From Chthonomonas sp. (GTDB lineage: Bacteria; Armatimonadota; Fimbriimonadia; Fimbriimonadales; Fimbriimonadaceae), in assembly GCA_016788425.1 (NCBI GenBank), contig JAEURQ010000004.1, positions 434,001-498,000 on the forward strand: a stretch of DNA of 64,000 bases, in the 5' to 3' direction. Both the position numbers and the translations under genes were made by a program. Shown here in pieces: positions 42,340-54,636 of the stretch (the stretch's first letter is position 1; every line of letters starts with the position of its first letter). The notes below the pieces were generated by a model. That model did not search any database and had not been told where the DNA came from. It saw nothing but the letters and a program-made list of their open reading frames with translations.

Positions 42340-45174
42340 ATGGTTGATCTGATGGCACACCGGAAGTGCCGTATCGAATTGCTAGGCCGCCTACGCGTTT
42401 GCGTGGGCGAGGCTGTTATTGACCATTTCCCCACACAAAAAACGGCTGGCCTGCTGGCCTATCTCGCCCAAGAGGGCGGCAAAGTCACCCGCGAATCGCT
42501 GGTTTCGATCCTGTGGCCGGAGGCGGATCCGCTTTCAGGCCGCAACCGTTTGAACCAAGCCGTGAGCACCTTGCGCCGAATCCTGCCGAGCGGCGTCCTC
42601 GGTTCGGACAGCAAAACCCTTTGGCTGGAAAACGACCAGATCGAGACCGACCTCGCCGAGTTTGAGGCCGCCCGCAACGGCAGTCTTTACCGAGGGCCGT
42701 ACCTAGAGGGCATGCGCGACACGTGGGTGGTGCCCAAGCGCATTGAACTGGCTACTGCCTACACCAGCGAACTCACGCAAAAAATGGTGCAAGCCGAAGG
42801 CGATGGCGACGCCGAGGAAGCGGCGAACCTCGCGCAGCGTGCCTTGCGCCTCGATCCGCTGCTCGAGCAGGCACACGCCGTGCTCATTCGCTCGTACGTG
42901 AAGCTTGGACAGCCCGCCGCGGCCCGCCAAGCCTACGCGCACATGTTTAGCGTGTTGCCGCCCGAAGCCTCGCATCGCGCCGAAACCCTGGAGCTGATTA
43001 CCCACGCCGAGCGCATGGCCGCCGTCGGTCGGGCCGATCCGTTTGTGGCGTTTCAGCCGGCGCTGCCTTCCTTCACCGATCCTGTTTTGGGCCGCGAGGC
43101 CGCGCTCGATGAGGTTGTCGCTCACGTTTCGACGCCCGGCGTTCGGTGCGTCCACCTTTTTGGGCTGCCGGGAATCGGTAAGACGCGGGTGGCGGTGGCG
43201 GCCGCGGCTCGCGTGGCTAACAAGTTTGAGGGCCGGGTTTGCTACGTCACCTGCGAAAACGCAGAGACCCGCGATGACCTCCGCCGCGAGGCCGTGCGCG
43301 CGCTGACGCGCGGTGCGAGCAGCGATGCCCGCGAGTTCGACGACCTCGTTGTCCGGCTCAACCCCACGCGCCCGTTCTTCATGATTCTCGACCATGCCGA
43401 GCACGTGCTGGGCCGCGAGGACGCCGTGCGGCAGTTGCTCTATTTCATCCCCGGCCTCACGGTCTTACTCATCTCGACGACCAAGCAATATGCGGGCGAA
43501 AAGGTGGAGATGGAACTTGGGCCGCTGTCCCTGGAATCCGTGAACGGTCAACCGAGCGAGGCCGCCATGCTCTTTGCTCGGCGCTATCAGCTTCAGCGCC
43601 CCGAGTACACGTTCTCCGAACCCGATTGGCGCGTGATCGATCAGATCGCGCATCAGGTAGGCGGCATTCCGGCCCACATGGAGGCCGTCGCGGCCCGAGC
43701 CCGGTTGCTCACTCCCACCCAAATTTCGAATTTGCTGAACGAGCGTCCGGCCGAGCTTTACGACAACCATTTGCAAGAGGTGTTCGAGCAACTTCCCGCG
43801 GCCGAGCGGCTAGCGCTGCTTCGCCTGAGCGTGCTCGGCTCCCCGGTGGGTCTCGACACGTTGCGCGGGCTCTGCGAGGAACTCACGCTGGACGAGATTG
43901 GCGAATTGGAACGGGCCGGTTGGCTCAATAGCCAACTCGATAGCACCAGCGCGTCGCGCTACGCGGTGCCGCCTGTTTTTAGGAGTGCAATTCTTAGCCA
44001 GTCTAGCGAGCTAGAGCGGGCCAGCGCGCAGCAACACTTGGTGAGCTTCTGCGAGGAGTTTGCCCAGATCGCCGACGCCGAAACTTACTCCGATCAGTTC
44101 TTCGATGCCGTGCGCCGGATCAGCGAAAACCACTCGATCATTCGCCAAACGCTCAACCATTTAGCCGAGCGCCAGCAGTGGGTAGATGTTGCGAAACTCG
44201 CCAACTGCTTGGGCCTCTATTGGCGTCACGTGGCTGCTCCAAGTGAGGGAATTGAGGTGCTGACCGAGATACTGAAGTACCACGCCGCGGGCAGCAATCT
44301 GGGCGACGTCCAGGTGGCGCGGCTCCACCTGCTGTTGGGTGGACTCCATCGCCTGACCGGCGACGCATGGCGCGCCAAAGCGCAATACGACGCGGCGTGG
44401 ACGCACTATCAAAGTTCCGACGATTCGGTCAACCGCCTGCGGTGCATGTTTGGCGTGGCCGCGTATCTGCACGAGAGCCGAGGTTACGAGGAAGAGCGCG
44501 CTTGGCTCGAAGACGCCCTGGCGCTGGCCGTCGAGAACAATCACTTGGTCTTCCAAGCGTTTGCTCAGCAACGGCTGGGGCACGTCCACTTGAGCCTCGG
44601 CGATGATGATGCGGCCCGCGAGTCGTTCATGCGTTCGTTGATCCTCAGCCAAGAAGCCGGCGCAGAGTCGTACGAAGCCGCCGCGCTCGACGCCATTTCG
44701 TTGCTCGACCTGCGGCTGGGCAAGTTCCCGCAGGCCAAAAATCAGCTCATTGCCTCGCTCGCCCTGCAAGAGAAGAATCACGACTACTACGGCATGACTG
44801 ACAACAAGGTCTATCTGGCCCGCGCTTGGATTGGCATGGGCGAGCTCGATCGTGCCCGGTTGTTGCTCAGCGAGGTGATGGAGACCAACGAATCGGGCCA
44901 GAACCTTCGCGACAATTTTATGGCGGTGCTCGCGCACTACGTGGTGGCCACCGAGCAGTGGCTGCACGCCGCGCAGCTGCTTGGGTTCATCAGCCGAGCC
45001 GCCTTTGGCGGTCGCCATCAGTCCATTCTCATCGGGCCGGAACTGGACGAGATGCAGCACCTTGTGTGCGAGCGACTCGGCAGCAAGTTCGAAGCCGAGT
45101 TTGGGCAGGGGCAAATCTATCGCCCGCGCGACATCGCGCGAATCGTGCCCGACATGTTGCGCCCGGGCTCGTAG
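42340..45174 (+). CDS. AfsR/SARP-like regulator: BTAD, AAA/NB-ARC-type ATPase and TPR
   Basis: The protein has 944 residues from ATG 42340 (ATG 42352 also possible). About residues 8-95 form an OmpR-like winged helix (CRIELLGRLRVCVGE, HFPTQKTAGLLAYLA, LVSILWP), followed by a bacterial transcriptional activator domain to about 235. The ATPase has Walker A LPGIGKTR with Lys281 and a Walker B-like FFMILDHAE. The C-terminal ~400 residues are TPR-like helices. STAND-type regulators act as ligand-gated oligomeric switches. The target is unknown; divergent glmL-like and downstream STN-like genes are candidates. Confidence 0.85.
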   Translation: MVDLMAHRKCRIELLGRLRVCVGEAVIDHFPTQKTAGLLAYLAQEGGKVTRESLVSILWPEADPLSGRNRLNQAVSTLRRILPSGVLGSDSKTLWLENDQIETDLAEFEAARNGSLYRGPYLEGMRDTWVVPKRIELATAYTSELTQKMVQAEGDGDAEEAANLAQRALRLDPLLEQAHAVLIRSYVKLGQPAAARQAYAHMFSVLPPEASHRAETLELITHAERMAAVGRADPFVAFQPALPSFTDPVLGREAALDEVVAHVSTPGVRCVHLFGLPGIGKTRVAVAAAARVANKFEGRVCYVTCENAETRDDLRREAVRALTRGASSDAREFDDLVVRLNPTRPFFMILDHAEHVLGREDAVRQLLYFIPGLTVLLISTTKQYAGEKVEMELGPLSLESVNGQPSEAAMLFARRYQLQRPEYTFSEPDWRVIDQIAHQVGGIPAHMEAVAARARLLTPTQISNLLNERPAELYDNHLQEVFEQLPAAERLALLRLSVLGSPVGLDTLRGLCEELTLDEIGELERAGWLNSQLDSTSASRYAVPPVFRSAILSQSSELERASAQQHLVSFCEEFAQIADAETYSDQFFDAVRRISENHSIIRQTLNHLAERQQWVDVAKLANCLGLYWRHVAAPSEGIEVLTEILKYHAAGSNLGDVQVARLHLLLGGLHRLTGDAWRAKAQYDAAWTHYQSSDDSVNRLRCMFGVAAYLHESRGYEEERAWLEDALALAVENNHLVFQAFAQQRLGHVHLSLGDDDAARESFMRSLILSQEAGAESYEAAALDAISLLDLRLGKFPQAKNQLIASLALQEKNHDYYGMTDNKVYLARAWIGMGELDRARLLLSEVMETNESGQNLRDNFMAVLAHYVVATEQWLHAAQLLGFISRAAFGGRHQSILIGPELDEMQHLVCERLGSKFEAEFGQGQIYRPRDIARIVPDMLRPGS

Positions 45175-45209
45175 GACCCGCAACTTTTCGAGCCGCCTCA
45201 TCCGTATTC

Positions 45210-47426
45210 ATGGGTATGCGACGTTACGCCGTTCTCGCCTCTCTCGTGGCCGTGGCTCCCCTGTGGGCTCAAGACGCCAAAGTTAGCCTGCATTTCAATG
45301 CGCGACCGGTGGGCGAAGTTGTCGCTCAACTCGCGGAAGCGTCGGGCGAAAAGCTCAAGGTGAGCGGCGCTCTCGGACGCACCATTGCCGTGGTCCATGT
45401 GGATGACGTTGACGCCGCGACCGCCAAAAAGAAGTTGGCCGAAGCCTTTGCCGCCAAATGGACGAAGGAAGGCGACATTGAATACCTTGCGCCCGACGAC
45501 GTGGAGCGTCGTCGGTTGGCCGGAATCGCCTTTGCCAAAAAGGTCGCCGAAATCCAAAAGTCGCTCACCAAACTTGGCCCGGGAATGATGTCGGCCGCAA
45601 TGGGTGGCATGGCTACCATGTCGGTAGGGATCAGCATGACCAAGGAGGAAAAGGGTGCTCAGCAACCACGCACCACGGGCGACATTCTCAAGGAGATTGC
45701 GGCTCAGTTGCCGCCCAACACAATCGCCGGTCTAAAGGAAGGCGAACGCGCCGTCTTTGCGACGAGCCCCAACCGCGTGCAGTTCGCGGTGAATCCGCGC
45801 ATTCAGTCGTTGCTGCAAGAGTATGTGGCCGTCGCCAACGCGGAGGCCAGCAACGTCAAGCAAGGCGGCCCCGCACCAGTTGAAGACGGCATGAGCGAAA
45901 TGCCAAGTTTCCTCCGGGACATGATGCGGGAGCAGGCTGAAGCTCGCAAGCCGCGCAAAATCGAAGGCGCGGCCAAGGCATTGCTCGTGGCCACCACCTC
46001 GGGCGGAATGCCGTTCATGGGAGGCAGCCTCTCGGTGACGCTCAAGTTTTTCAATGCCAGCGGCAAAGTTCTCGCGGTCAATACGGTCGAGGCTCAACCC
46101 GACTTCAGCTTCATTGCGAACGGCATGGAGGAGACAACCACGACCGACGACGGCAACGGAACGCGAACGGTTAACTTTGGAGGCCCGAAGCCGCCGAAGC
46201 CGGTCGAAGGGAAGAAGCTAGAGTTTTCGACCCTCGCCCAAGAGTTTATGGAAGCCGGCTCGTTCCGTATGGAAGCTCCGACCTCGATGATGGCCGAGGT
46301 GTCGCCGAAGCTGGCCGAGCAACTTCGCAACCCGGCCCAGTTCGACCCGCTTTCGTATCGCGAAGGCGAGGCTTTGGCGCAAATCGCCAAGACTAAAAAG
46401 CTGAACATCATCGCCTCGCTGCAAGACCCCAAGTCCAACTTGTTCTCGTTCATGCGCAGCGCCGAGGAGACGGAAACTGAAGAATCGTTCCTCAAGAGTT
46501 TGGACGACGATTACGCGGTGACCACCAAGGATGGCTGGCTGACGATTACGCCCGATGAGCCGAGCACAGTCCGGATTATTGACCGCTACGCGCTCACCAA
46601 AATCATTCGGGTGGCGAACGAAAAATGGATCCCGAGCTTGGATGACATCGCCGACTACGCTCAAGGCGGCGGTGACCTGAGCACTGGCTTTATTACGCAA
46701 AAATATGGCAAGGTCGCGCCGTTCCTCAGCACAATGCAAATGCCCGGACTCAGCAACTGGGACGCCGTCAAGTTCTATGGCGAGCTCGGGGGCGCGCGCC
46801 AGCAACTCCGCCAAAGCGGCATCACATTCGGGGTCGCCGGAATGAAGGCCCGCGAAGTCGCCAACACCCTGCTTATGGGGACGGAAGCCGAATACCGCAC
46901 CGGCACCGAGTGGGACAAGGAGAACAGCAAGAACTTTATGACCCGCATGATGTCGAGCTTCTCGCCGGCCAGCGCTTGGCTCCAGGAGCCGACCGAGGTC
47001 AACCCGAGCGGGGTGCCCGACGCGACGAGAATCACGATGGTTGGCGAGCCGAAGACGGTGATCGTTCCGGCGCATAACAACGGCCCCGACCTTCGCTACG
47101 GCGCGCTCGATGCAGAAATGTTCGGCATGAGCGAGGGCATGATGGAGCAGATGAAGGATCAACCCGAGGTCTCCGCGTTTATGCCCGACATGTCGCGCGT
47201 CTTCGTGGGTCGCCAAACGGTGTATCGCCTCACGTTTGAAGTCCGTCCCGGCGTTTTCGCGCAGTACACGCTCCAAGACACGGTGATGGATCCGAAGGCC
47301 AAGCCGGTTTCGGCGGGCGACCTGCCGGTCGAGTTCCGCAAGCTGGCCAACAAGGCCAAGGAAGAAGCCAAGAACATGTTCCCCGCGGGCATGTTTATGG
47401 GCGGCCGACCGATGGCCCGACCGTAA
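45210..47426 (+). CDS. Large secreted protein with STN-like N-terminal domain, unknown function
   Basis: The protein has 738 residues from ATG 45210 (ATG 45216 is also possible). A signal peptide (to about residue 21) is followed by a region resembling the secretin/TonB short N-terminal domain (VSLHFNARPVGEVVAQLAEASGEKL, then VDAATAKKKLAEAFAAKW). No secretin pore domain follows. The rest, including Met-rich and Lys-rich stretches, is not recognised. It starts 35 bases after the regulator's stop on the same strand. Confidence 0.7.
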   Translation: MGMRRYAVLASLVAVAPLWAQDAKVSLHFNARPVGEVVAQLAEASGEKLKVSGALGRTIAVVHVDDVDAATAKKKLAEAFAAKWTKEGDIEYLAPDDVERRRLAGIAFAKKVAEIQKSLTKLGPGMMSAAMGGMATMSVGISMTKEEKGAQQPRTTGDILKEIAAQLPPNTIAGLKEGERAVFATSPNRVQFAVNPRIQSLLQEYVAVANAEASNVKQGGPAPVEDGMSEMPSFLRDMMREQAEARKPRKIEGAAKALLVATTSGGMPFMGGSLSVTLKFFNASGKVLAVNTVEAQPDFSFIANGMEETTTTDDGNGTRTVNFGGPKPPKPVEGKKLEFSTLAQEFMEAGSFRMEAPTSMMAEVSPKLAEQLRNPAQFDPLSYREGEALAQIAKTKKLNIIASLQDPKSNLFSFMRSAEETETEESFLKSLDDDYAVTTKDGWLTITPDEPSTVRIIDRYALTKIIRVANEKWIPSLDDIADYAQGGGDLSTGFITQKYGKVAPFLSTMQMPGLSNWDAVKFYGELGGARQQLRQSGITFGVAGMKAREVANTLLMGTEAEYRTGTEWDKENSKNFMTRMMSSFSPASAWLQEPTEVNPSGVPDATRITMVGEPKTVIVPAHNNGPDLRYGALDAEMFGMSEGMMEQMKDQPEVSAFMPDMSRVFVGRQTVYRLTFEVRPGVFAQYTLQDTVMDPKAKPVSAGDLPVEFRKLANKAKEEAKNMFPAGMFMGGRPMARP

Positions 47427-47431
47427 GGCGT

Positions 47432-47437
47432 TATACT
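47432..47437 (+). promoter_or_regulatory. -10 hexamer of a probable leaderless promoter
   Basis: TATACT is followed by six bases and the GTG start at 47444. It begins six bases after the stop of the preceding gene. Confidence 0.5.
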
Positions 47438-47443
47438 CTGGCT

Positions 47444-47845
47444 GTGGCCGAAAACCGCTTCGTTCGCACGCGCAACGATCACAGCCAAGAGACCGCCGAG
47501 GATTACGCCGAGCTTGTGTTTGAGCTCCGGGCGGAGTTCGGGTTGGCGCGCATTACCGACATCGCAGCGCGGATGTCGGTGAGCAACGCCACGGCGGCCA
47601 AGGTGTTGGTGCGGCTCGAACGCGAGGGCCTCGTGACGTTGCCCCCGCGCAAAGGCGTGCACCTTACGCCGACCGGAGAAAGCCTCGCCCTCAAATGCAA
47701 AGCCCGGCACGATGTCGTCGTCGAGTTTTTGCGGGCCCTCGGGGTGCCGCCGCCCGCCGCCGAGGTGGACGCCGAAGGCATGGAGCACCATGTTGGCGAA
47801 GCCACCCTTGGGGCGATGAGGAAGTTCCTCGCCGGTCGTTCATAA
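47444..47845 (+). CDS. DtxR/MntR-family metal-dependent transcriptional regulator
   Basis: The protein has 133 residues from a GTG. The winged helix (ITDIAARMSVSNATAAKVLVRLEREGLV) and dimerisation region (HDVVVEFLRALGVPPPAAEVDAEGMEHHVGE) fit MntR-like proteins. A Glu-Gly-Met-Glu-His-His segment gives the usual metal ligands. No SH3-like C-terminal domain is present. It should sense Mn or Fe. No metal transporter gene is adjacent, so its targets are elsewhere. Confidence 0.85.
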   Translation: MAENRFVRTRNDHSQETAEDYAELVFELRAEFGLARITDIAARMSVSNATAAKVLVRLEREGLVTLPPRKGVHLTPTGESLALKCKARHDVVVEFLRALGVPPPAAEVDAEGMEHHVGEATLGAMRKFLAGRS

Positions 47846-47853
47846 TTGAGGGC

Positions 47854-49380
47854 ATGTCCGCCGTCACTCTGACCCGCGATTCCAACCAAGCTCTCGGCAT
47901 CGCTCAGTTCGCCCTCGATTTTCTGGCCGGGAAGCTCGGCTCCGGCCCCAGCGCGGCGGTGCTCACTCGCACCGAGCAATTCCACACTGATAGCGTGCTC
48001 TGCGGCATCAGCGCGCTTGCTCTGCAAACCAATGCGCCGACAATTTTGCGCGAGGAGTCGCTCGAATACACCGACGCGAACGGCGCTTGCGTGTTTGGTT
48101 CCAAAGCCCGGGTCCGCAGCGAGCGCGCGATCGTCGCCAACTCGTCCGCGGTTCGCGAGTGGGATAGCAACGGCACAAACTTTGGCTACAACCCCGCGCT
48201 CGGCCACACGGCGGGCGAGTTCGGCCACAACGATTTCTATCCGGTGGTGGTTGCGGCTTGTCAGGAATTTGGTCACGACGGCGCGACCGCCCTGCGCATG
48301 ATGGTTTGCCTCGACGAAATTCGAGGTCGGCTTGCCGAGGTGTTTAGCCTCAAAACCTATAAGATTGACCACGTGGTGCACGGTGCTATCGCCTCGGCCG
48401 CCGTTTATGGCGCGCTGGCCGGAGCCACCGCCGAGCAGATTGAGTCGGCGATTGGCATGAGCGTGGCCCACTACATTCCGTGGCGCGCGATCCGCGCCGG
48501 CAAGCAGCTCAGCGATTCCAAAGGCGCGAGCGCGGCGCTAAGCACCGAGGCCGCCGTCATGAGCATGAAGCGCGCGATGCGCGGATTCATCGGCCCGAAG
48601 GACATTTTCCGCAACCCGGAGAGCATGTTCCGCCAGTTCGAAAAGACCACCGGCGACGCTCCGTTTGACCTGGTGCTCAGCCACAGCGGCGACGATTTTG
48701 CGGTGATGGGCATGCACTTTAAGCTCGGCCTGTACGAGCACCAATCCGCAGGCGCTCTGCAGGCGGTGATCTCGGCGGTCGAGGCGAATCCGCACTTGGC
48801 CAAGCAAGGCGCGATCAGCAAGATCACGATCAAGGCATACGAGCCGGCCTTCGGCATCATCGGCGACCCCGCCAAGCGCGACCCGAAGACCCGCCAAAGC
48901 GCGGACCACAGCATGGTGTTTATCGTGAGTCGCCTGATTCAACGCGCCGTGCTCGCCGCCGACCTGATAGGCGGTTTGGACAACGACGGCCTTTGGAAGT
49001 CGCTGATGCTGATGCCGCACGACTATCACGCCGACGCCATTTTCGATGCCGCAACCCGCGAGACGATGGCCAAGATTGAGTTTGAGCACGGCGGCGCGGA
49101 ATACGACGCGAAGTATCCGGACGGCATCCCGACGAGCATGATCATCACGGATCAAAAGGGCGAGCAATTCGACAGCGGTCTCGTGATGTATCCGGCGGGC
49201 CACGCCCGCAACACCACCGCCGATTTGGTCGGCATTTTGGCGCACAAGTGGAAGCTCATGAGCGACCTGGCCGGGACGCCCGATGCGGTCGGCAAGCTGA
49301 GCAACCTCTGTGGCAAGTCGGCGGCCGACATGATGGAGCTTTACAACCTCAGCTACACGCCAAAACCAGGTTTCGAATAA
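47854..49380 (+). CDS. MmgE/PrpD-family 2-methylcitrate dehydratase-like protein
   Basis: The protein has 508 residues. PrpD features include HTAGEFGHNDFYPVVVAACQ, ALRMMVCLDEIRGRL, HVVHGAIASAAVYGALAGAT, SDSKGASAALSTEAAVMSM and KYPDGIPTSM. PrpD dehydrates 2-methylcitrate in propionate breakdown, but the wider family acts on other substrates, and no prpB or prpC is nearby. The ATG at 47854 follows CATAAT after seven bases; a GAGGG just before the ATG could also act as a ribosome binding site. In-frame codons upstream lie over the MntR-like gene. Confidence 0.9.
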   Translation: MSAVTLTRDSNQALGIAQFALDFLAGKLGSGPSAAVLTRTEQFHTDSVLCGISALALQTNAPTILREESLEYTDANGACVFGSKARVRSERAIVANSSAVREWDSNGTNFGYNPALGHTAGEFGHNDFYPVVVAACQEFGHDGATALRMMVCLDEIRGRLAEVFSLKTYKIDHVVHGAIASAAVYGALAGATAEQIESAIGMSVAHYIPWRAIRAGKQLSDSKGASAALSTEAAVMSMKRAMRGFIGPKDIFRNPESMFRQFEKTTGDAPFDLVLSHSGDDFAVMGMHFKLGLYEHQSAGALQAVISAVEANPHLAKQGAISKITIKAYEPAFGIIGDPAKRDPKTRQSADHSMVFIVSRLIQRAVLAADLIGGLDNDGLWKSLMLMPHDYHADAIFDAATRETMAKIEFEHGGAEYDAKYPDGIPTSMIITDQKGEQFDSGLVMYPAGHARNTTADLVGILAHKWKLMSDLAGTPDAVGKLSNLCGKSAADMMELYNLSYTPKPGFE

Positions 49381-49399
49381 TCTCGAAGGCAAATTGGAG

Positions 49400-49405
49400 T
49401 AACGT
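49400..49405 (+). promoter_or_regulatory. -10 hexamer of a probable leaderless promoter
   Basis: TAACGT is followed by six bases and the ATG at 49412. Confidence 0.4.
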
Positions 49406-49411
49406 CATCGC

Positions 49412-49984
49412 ATGGATGCGATGTCGATTCTCAAGGTGGCTATTCCCGCGTTCGGGATTATCGGGGCGCTCCTCTATTTCAGCCAGCGCAATCGCGTGCC
49501 AGAGACCTTCGGCGGAACCGTCTCTGGCGAGACGATGCAGCGCGAGATGGACGCTGCGATCGCTCACGCCCGTGTGACCGTGGACGACTTTATTGCTGCT
49601 CTGACGAGCGAGTTCGGCACCGACTTTTCGGTCAAGAAAATGTTTGAGGACGCGGAATCCGACCGCTCTGAGCACGCCTGGCTGACTGACTTAACGTACA
49701 AAGATGGCGTGTTCACGGGCAAGCTCGGCAACGACATGGCGTTCCTTAAGAAGTACAAACTCGGCGAGACGTACTCGGTTCATCGCGATGACATCTCGGA
49801 CTGGATGTTCATCCGCGACGACAAAATGCACGGCAACTTCACCATGCGGCCTCTGTTCTACAACATGTCGCCGCAGGAAGTCACGGAATGGAAGCAGCAG
49901 CTCGCTGATCCCGAACTCACCTTTGCCCAGCCGGAAACCCAGCCGGAACCAGAGTCGGTCCCGGCTGAGCAGTCGGGCGCTTAG
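49412..49984 (+). CDS. DUF2314 domain protein, membrane-anchored
   Basis: The protein has 190 residues. A transmembrane helix (about residues 5-22) precedes a soluble part. About residues 85-150 match the DUF2314 pattern (HAWLTDLTYKDGVFTGKLGN, then GETYSVHRDDISDWMFI and MHGNFTMRPL). The C-terminus is a Pro/Glu-rich tail. The biochemical role of DUF2314 is unknown. It overlaps the convergent DinB-like gene by four bases. Confidence 0.82.
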   Translation: MDAMSILKVAIPAFGIIGALLYFSQRNRVPETFGGTVSGETMQREMDAAIAHARVTVDDFIAALTSEFGTDFSVKKMFEDAESDRSEHAWLTDLTYKDGVFTGKLGNDMAFLKKYKLGETYSVHRDDISDWMFIRDDKMHGNFTMRPLFYNMSPQEVTEWKQQLADPELTFAQPETQPEPESVPAEQSGA

Positions 49985-50475
49985 GCCATCCAGTGCACAT
50001 CGGTGTCGCCGTTCATTGCCTGAATCTGGCACAGCTGACCGTCGTGGTACCACAGGTGGTTGACGAAGATATTGGCGAGGGCCGCGACCGGCATTTCCAT
50101 GCCAAACGGAGCCATGATCATCACCCCGAATCGCTCGGCCGGAGCCGCGAGCAGGGCTTCCTTAAATGCGGCGCAGGTGCTTTCCAAGTTCGCAATGAGT
50201 TCAGCCTTGGTCGTGGTGGCGTCGCAAAGACGGCCCCATGCTTCCTCACCCATCAGCGAGGATTCGTTCTTGCCACCAAGAATCTCGGTGGTCCATTGGC
50301 AGGTGCACATCGCCTCGACCGTAAAGTGGTGCGGCGAGCGAGCCTTGCCGCCGGGCGAAGCATAAATCAGCTCGTCCGGGGTCGCCTGCAGGTCCTTAAT
50401 GTAAAAGCCGCAGAGAGTATCAAGCCATTGGCTGAGGCCAGCCGCCATGTCGGTTCGGGTTTCGTTGGGGTTCAT
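49981..50475 (-). CDS. DinB-like four-helix-bundle protein
   Basis: The protein has 164 residues. The DinB/YfiT metal-binding His pattern is present: HHFTVEAMCTCQW near residue 50 and NHLWYHDGQLCQIQAMNG near the C-terminus. Members include thiol transferases (BSTs), but this one cannot be assigned to a reaction. The start at 50475 is set by a GGAG seven bases upstream; a TTG at 50487 overlaps that site and is rejected. Confidence 0.85.
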   Translation of the reverse strand: MNPNETRTDMAAGLSQWLDTLCGFYIKDLQATPDELIYASPGGKARSPHHFTVEAMCTCQWTTEILGGKNESSLMGEEAWGRLCDATTTKAELIANLESTCAAFKEALLAAPAERFGVMIMAPFGMEMPVAALANIFVNHLWYHDGQLCQIQAMNGDTDVHWMA

Positions 50476-50525
50476 ATTCGTCTCCAATCTCTTCTATCTT
50501 AGCGCATTGTGTATACGCTTGTCTG

Positions 50526-52163
<1,638 letters not shown>

Positions 52164-52293
52164 CAGTGTACCGATTCAGTTCCCGGGAACGGCGTCAACG
52201 ATCTTGTCTGCTCCCCCAACACCGGCAACCTCCCGACAAGATTTTCACCCGAACTGGAACCGCCCGGGTACAATTGACGTTAAGCTTAGTACG

Positions 52294-52310
52294 TGAGTCT
52301 ACAAGACTCA
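52294..52310. promoter_or_regulatory. Inverted repeat upstream of dnaK
   Basis: TGAGTCT and AGACTCA are separated by ACA. It lies between a TACAAT hexamer (52269-52274) and the dnaK ATG, or between -35 and -10 if AACAAT (52319-52324), six bases before the ATG, is the -10. It is not a CIRCE element. It may be an operator for an unidentified heat-shock repressor or a leader hairpin. Confidence 0.45.
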
Positions 52311-52330
52311 AGACATCTAACAATAACAAC

Positions 52331-54244
<1,914 letters not shown>

Positions 54245-54263
54245 GGCTCTTCTAACGCGAAAG

Positions 54264-54296
54264 AAAAATGGCGCTCCGCAAGGGCGCCATTTTTTT
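54264..54296 (+). terminator. Rho-independent terminator of dnaK
   Basis: An ATGGCGC/GCGCCAT stem, extended by A-T pairs, is followed by seven T. It starts about 20 bases after the dnaK stop. Confidence 0.85.
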
Positions 54297-54354
54297 GTGT
54301 TGCTTCTGACGAACGGCTTTCGATCCCGCCGAACTCGGCTGGATGCAGGGGAAC

Positions 54355-54371
54355 TTCAACTAACGGCGGCG
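54355..54371. repeat. 17-base direct repeat, copy 1
   Basis: TTCAACTAACGGCGGCG is repeated exactly at 54620-54636, where it is the stop codon and last codons of the PEP-CTERM gene. The two copies bracket the 64-residue gene. This copy is preceded on the minus strand by codons for ARRR and a stop, like a PEP-CTERM tail. Confidence 0.6.
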
Positions 54372-54393
54372 TGCAAATGTTAGGCGACCAAAG

Positions 54394-54588
54394 TTAATTG
54401 GCCGCCGCAGGATCGGCGCAAAGGGTCATATCGTACTGAACGGGCATCGTGGGGATTTTTTCCCACGTCCCACCCCTCCAGACGGCCCCAATCGTGAGCG
54501 CTCTCCCGTACTCTTCGCGGAACAGCCCGCGGTACACACGCCCTTCGCCGTCCTCGTAAAACTCGTATTGCTTGTCGTCGTCTGTCAT
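54394..54588 (-). CDS. Small acidic protein of unknown function
   Basis: The protein has 64 residues from ATG 54588. It begins MTDDDKQYEFYEDGEGRVYR and is rich in aromatic and acidic residues, with no membrane segment. It lies between the two copies of a 17-base direct repeat. No ribosome binding site is evident. I do not recognise a family; it could be spurious, but its codon use looks coding. Confidence 0.5.
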   Translation of the reverse strand: MTDDDKQYEFYEDGEGRVYRGLFREEYGRALTIGAVWRGGTWEKIPTMPVQYDMTLCADPAAAN

Positions 54589-54619
54589 GTTTAAAAAATG
54601 TCTCCAGCGAACCCGGCAT

Positions 54620-54636
54620 TTCAACTAACGGCGGCG
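54620..54636. repeat. 17-base direct repeat, copy 2
   Basis: This copy overlaps the stop codon and the C-terminal Arg codons of the PEP-CTERM gene on the minus strand. Confidence 0.6.

Noticed and set aside
49981-50525. C-terminal half of carB downstream of the N-terminal half
   Set aside because: All frames were read after the stop. The DNA encodes a DinB-like protein with its own ribosome binding site and has no ATP-grasp motif.
52164-52330. CIRCE (HrcA) operator upstream of dnaK
   Set aside because: The TTAGCACTC-N9-GAGTGCTAA pattern is absent; the palindrome present is different.
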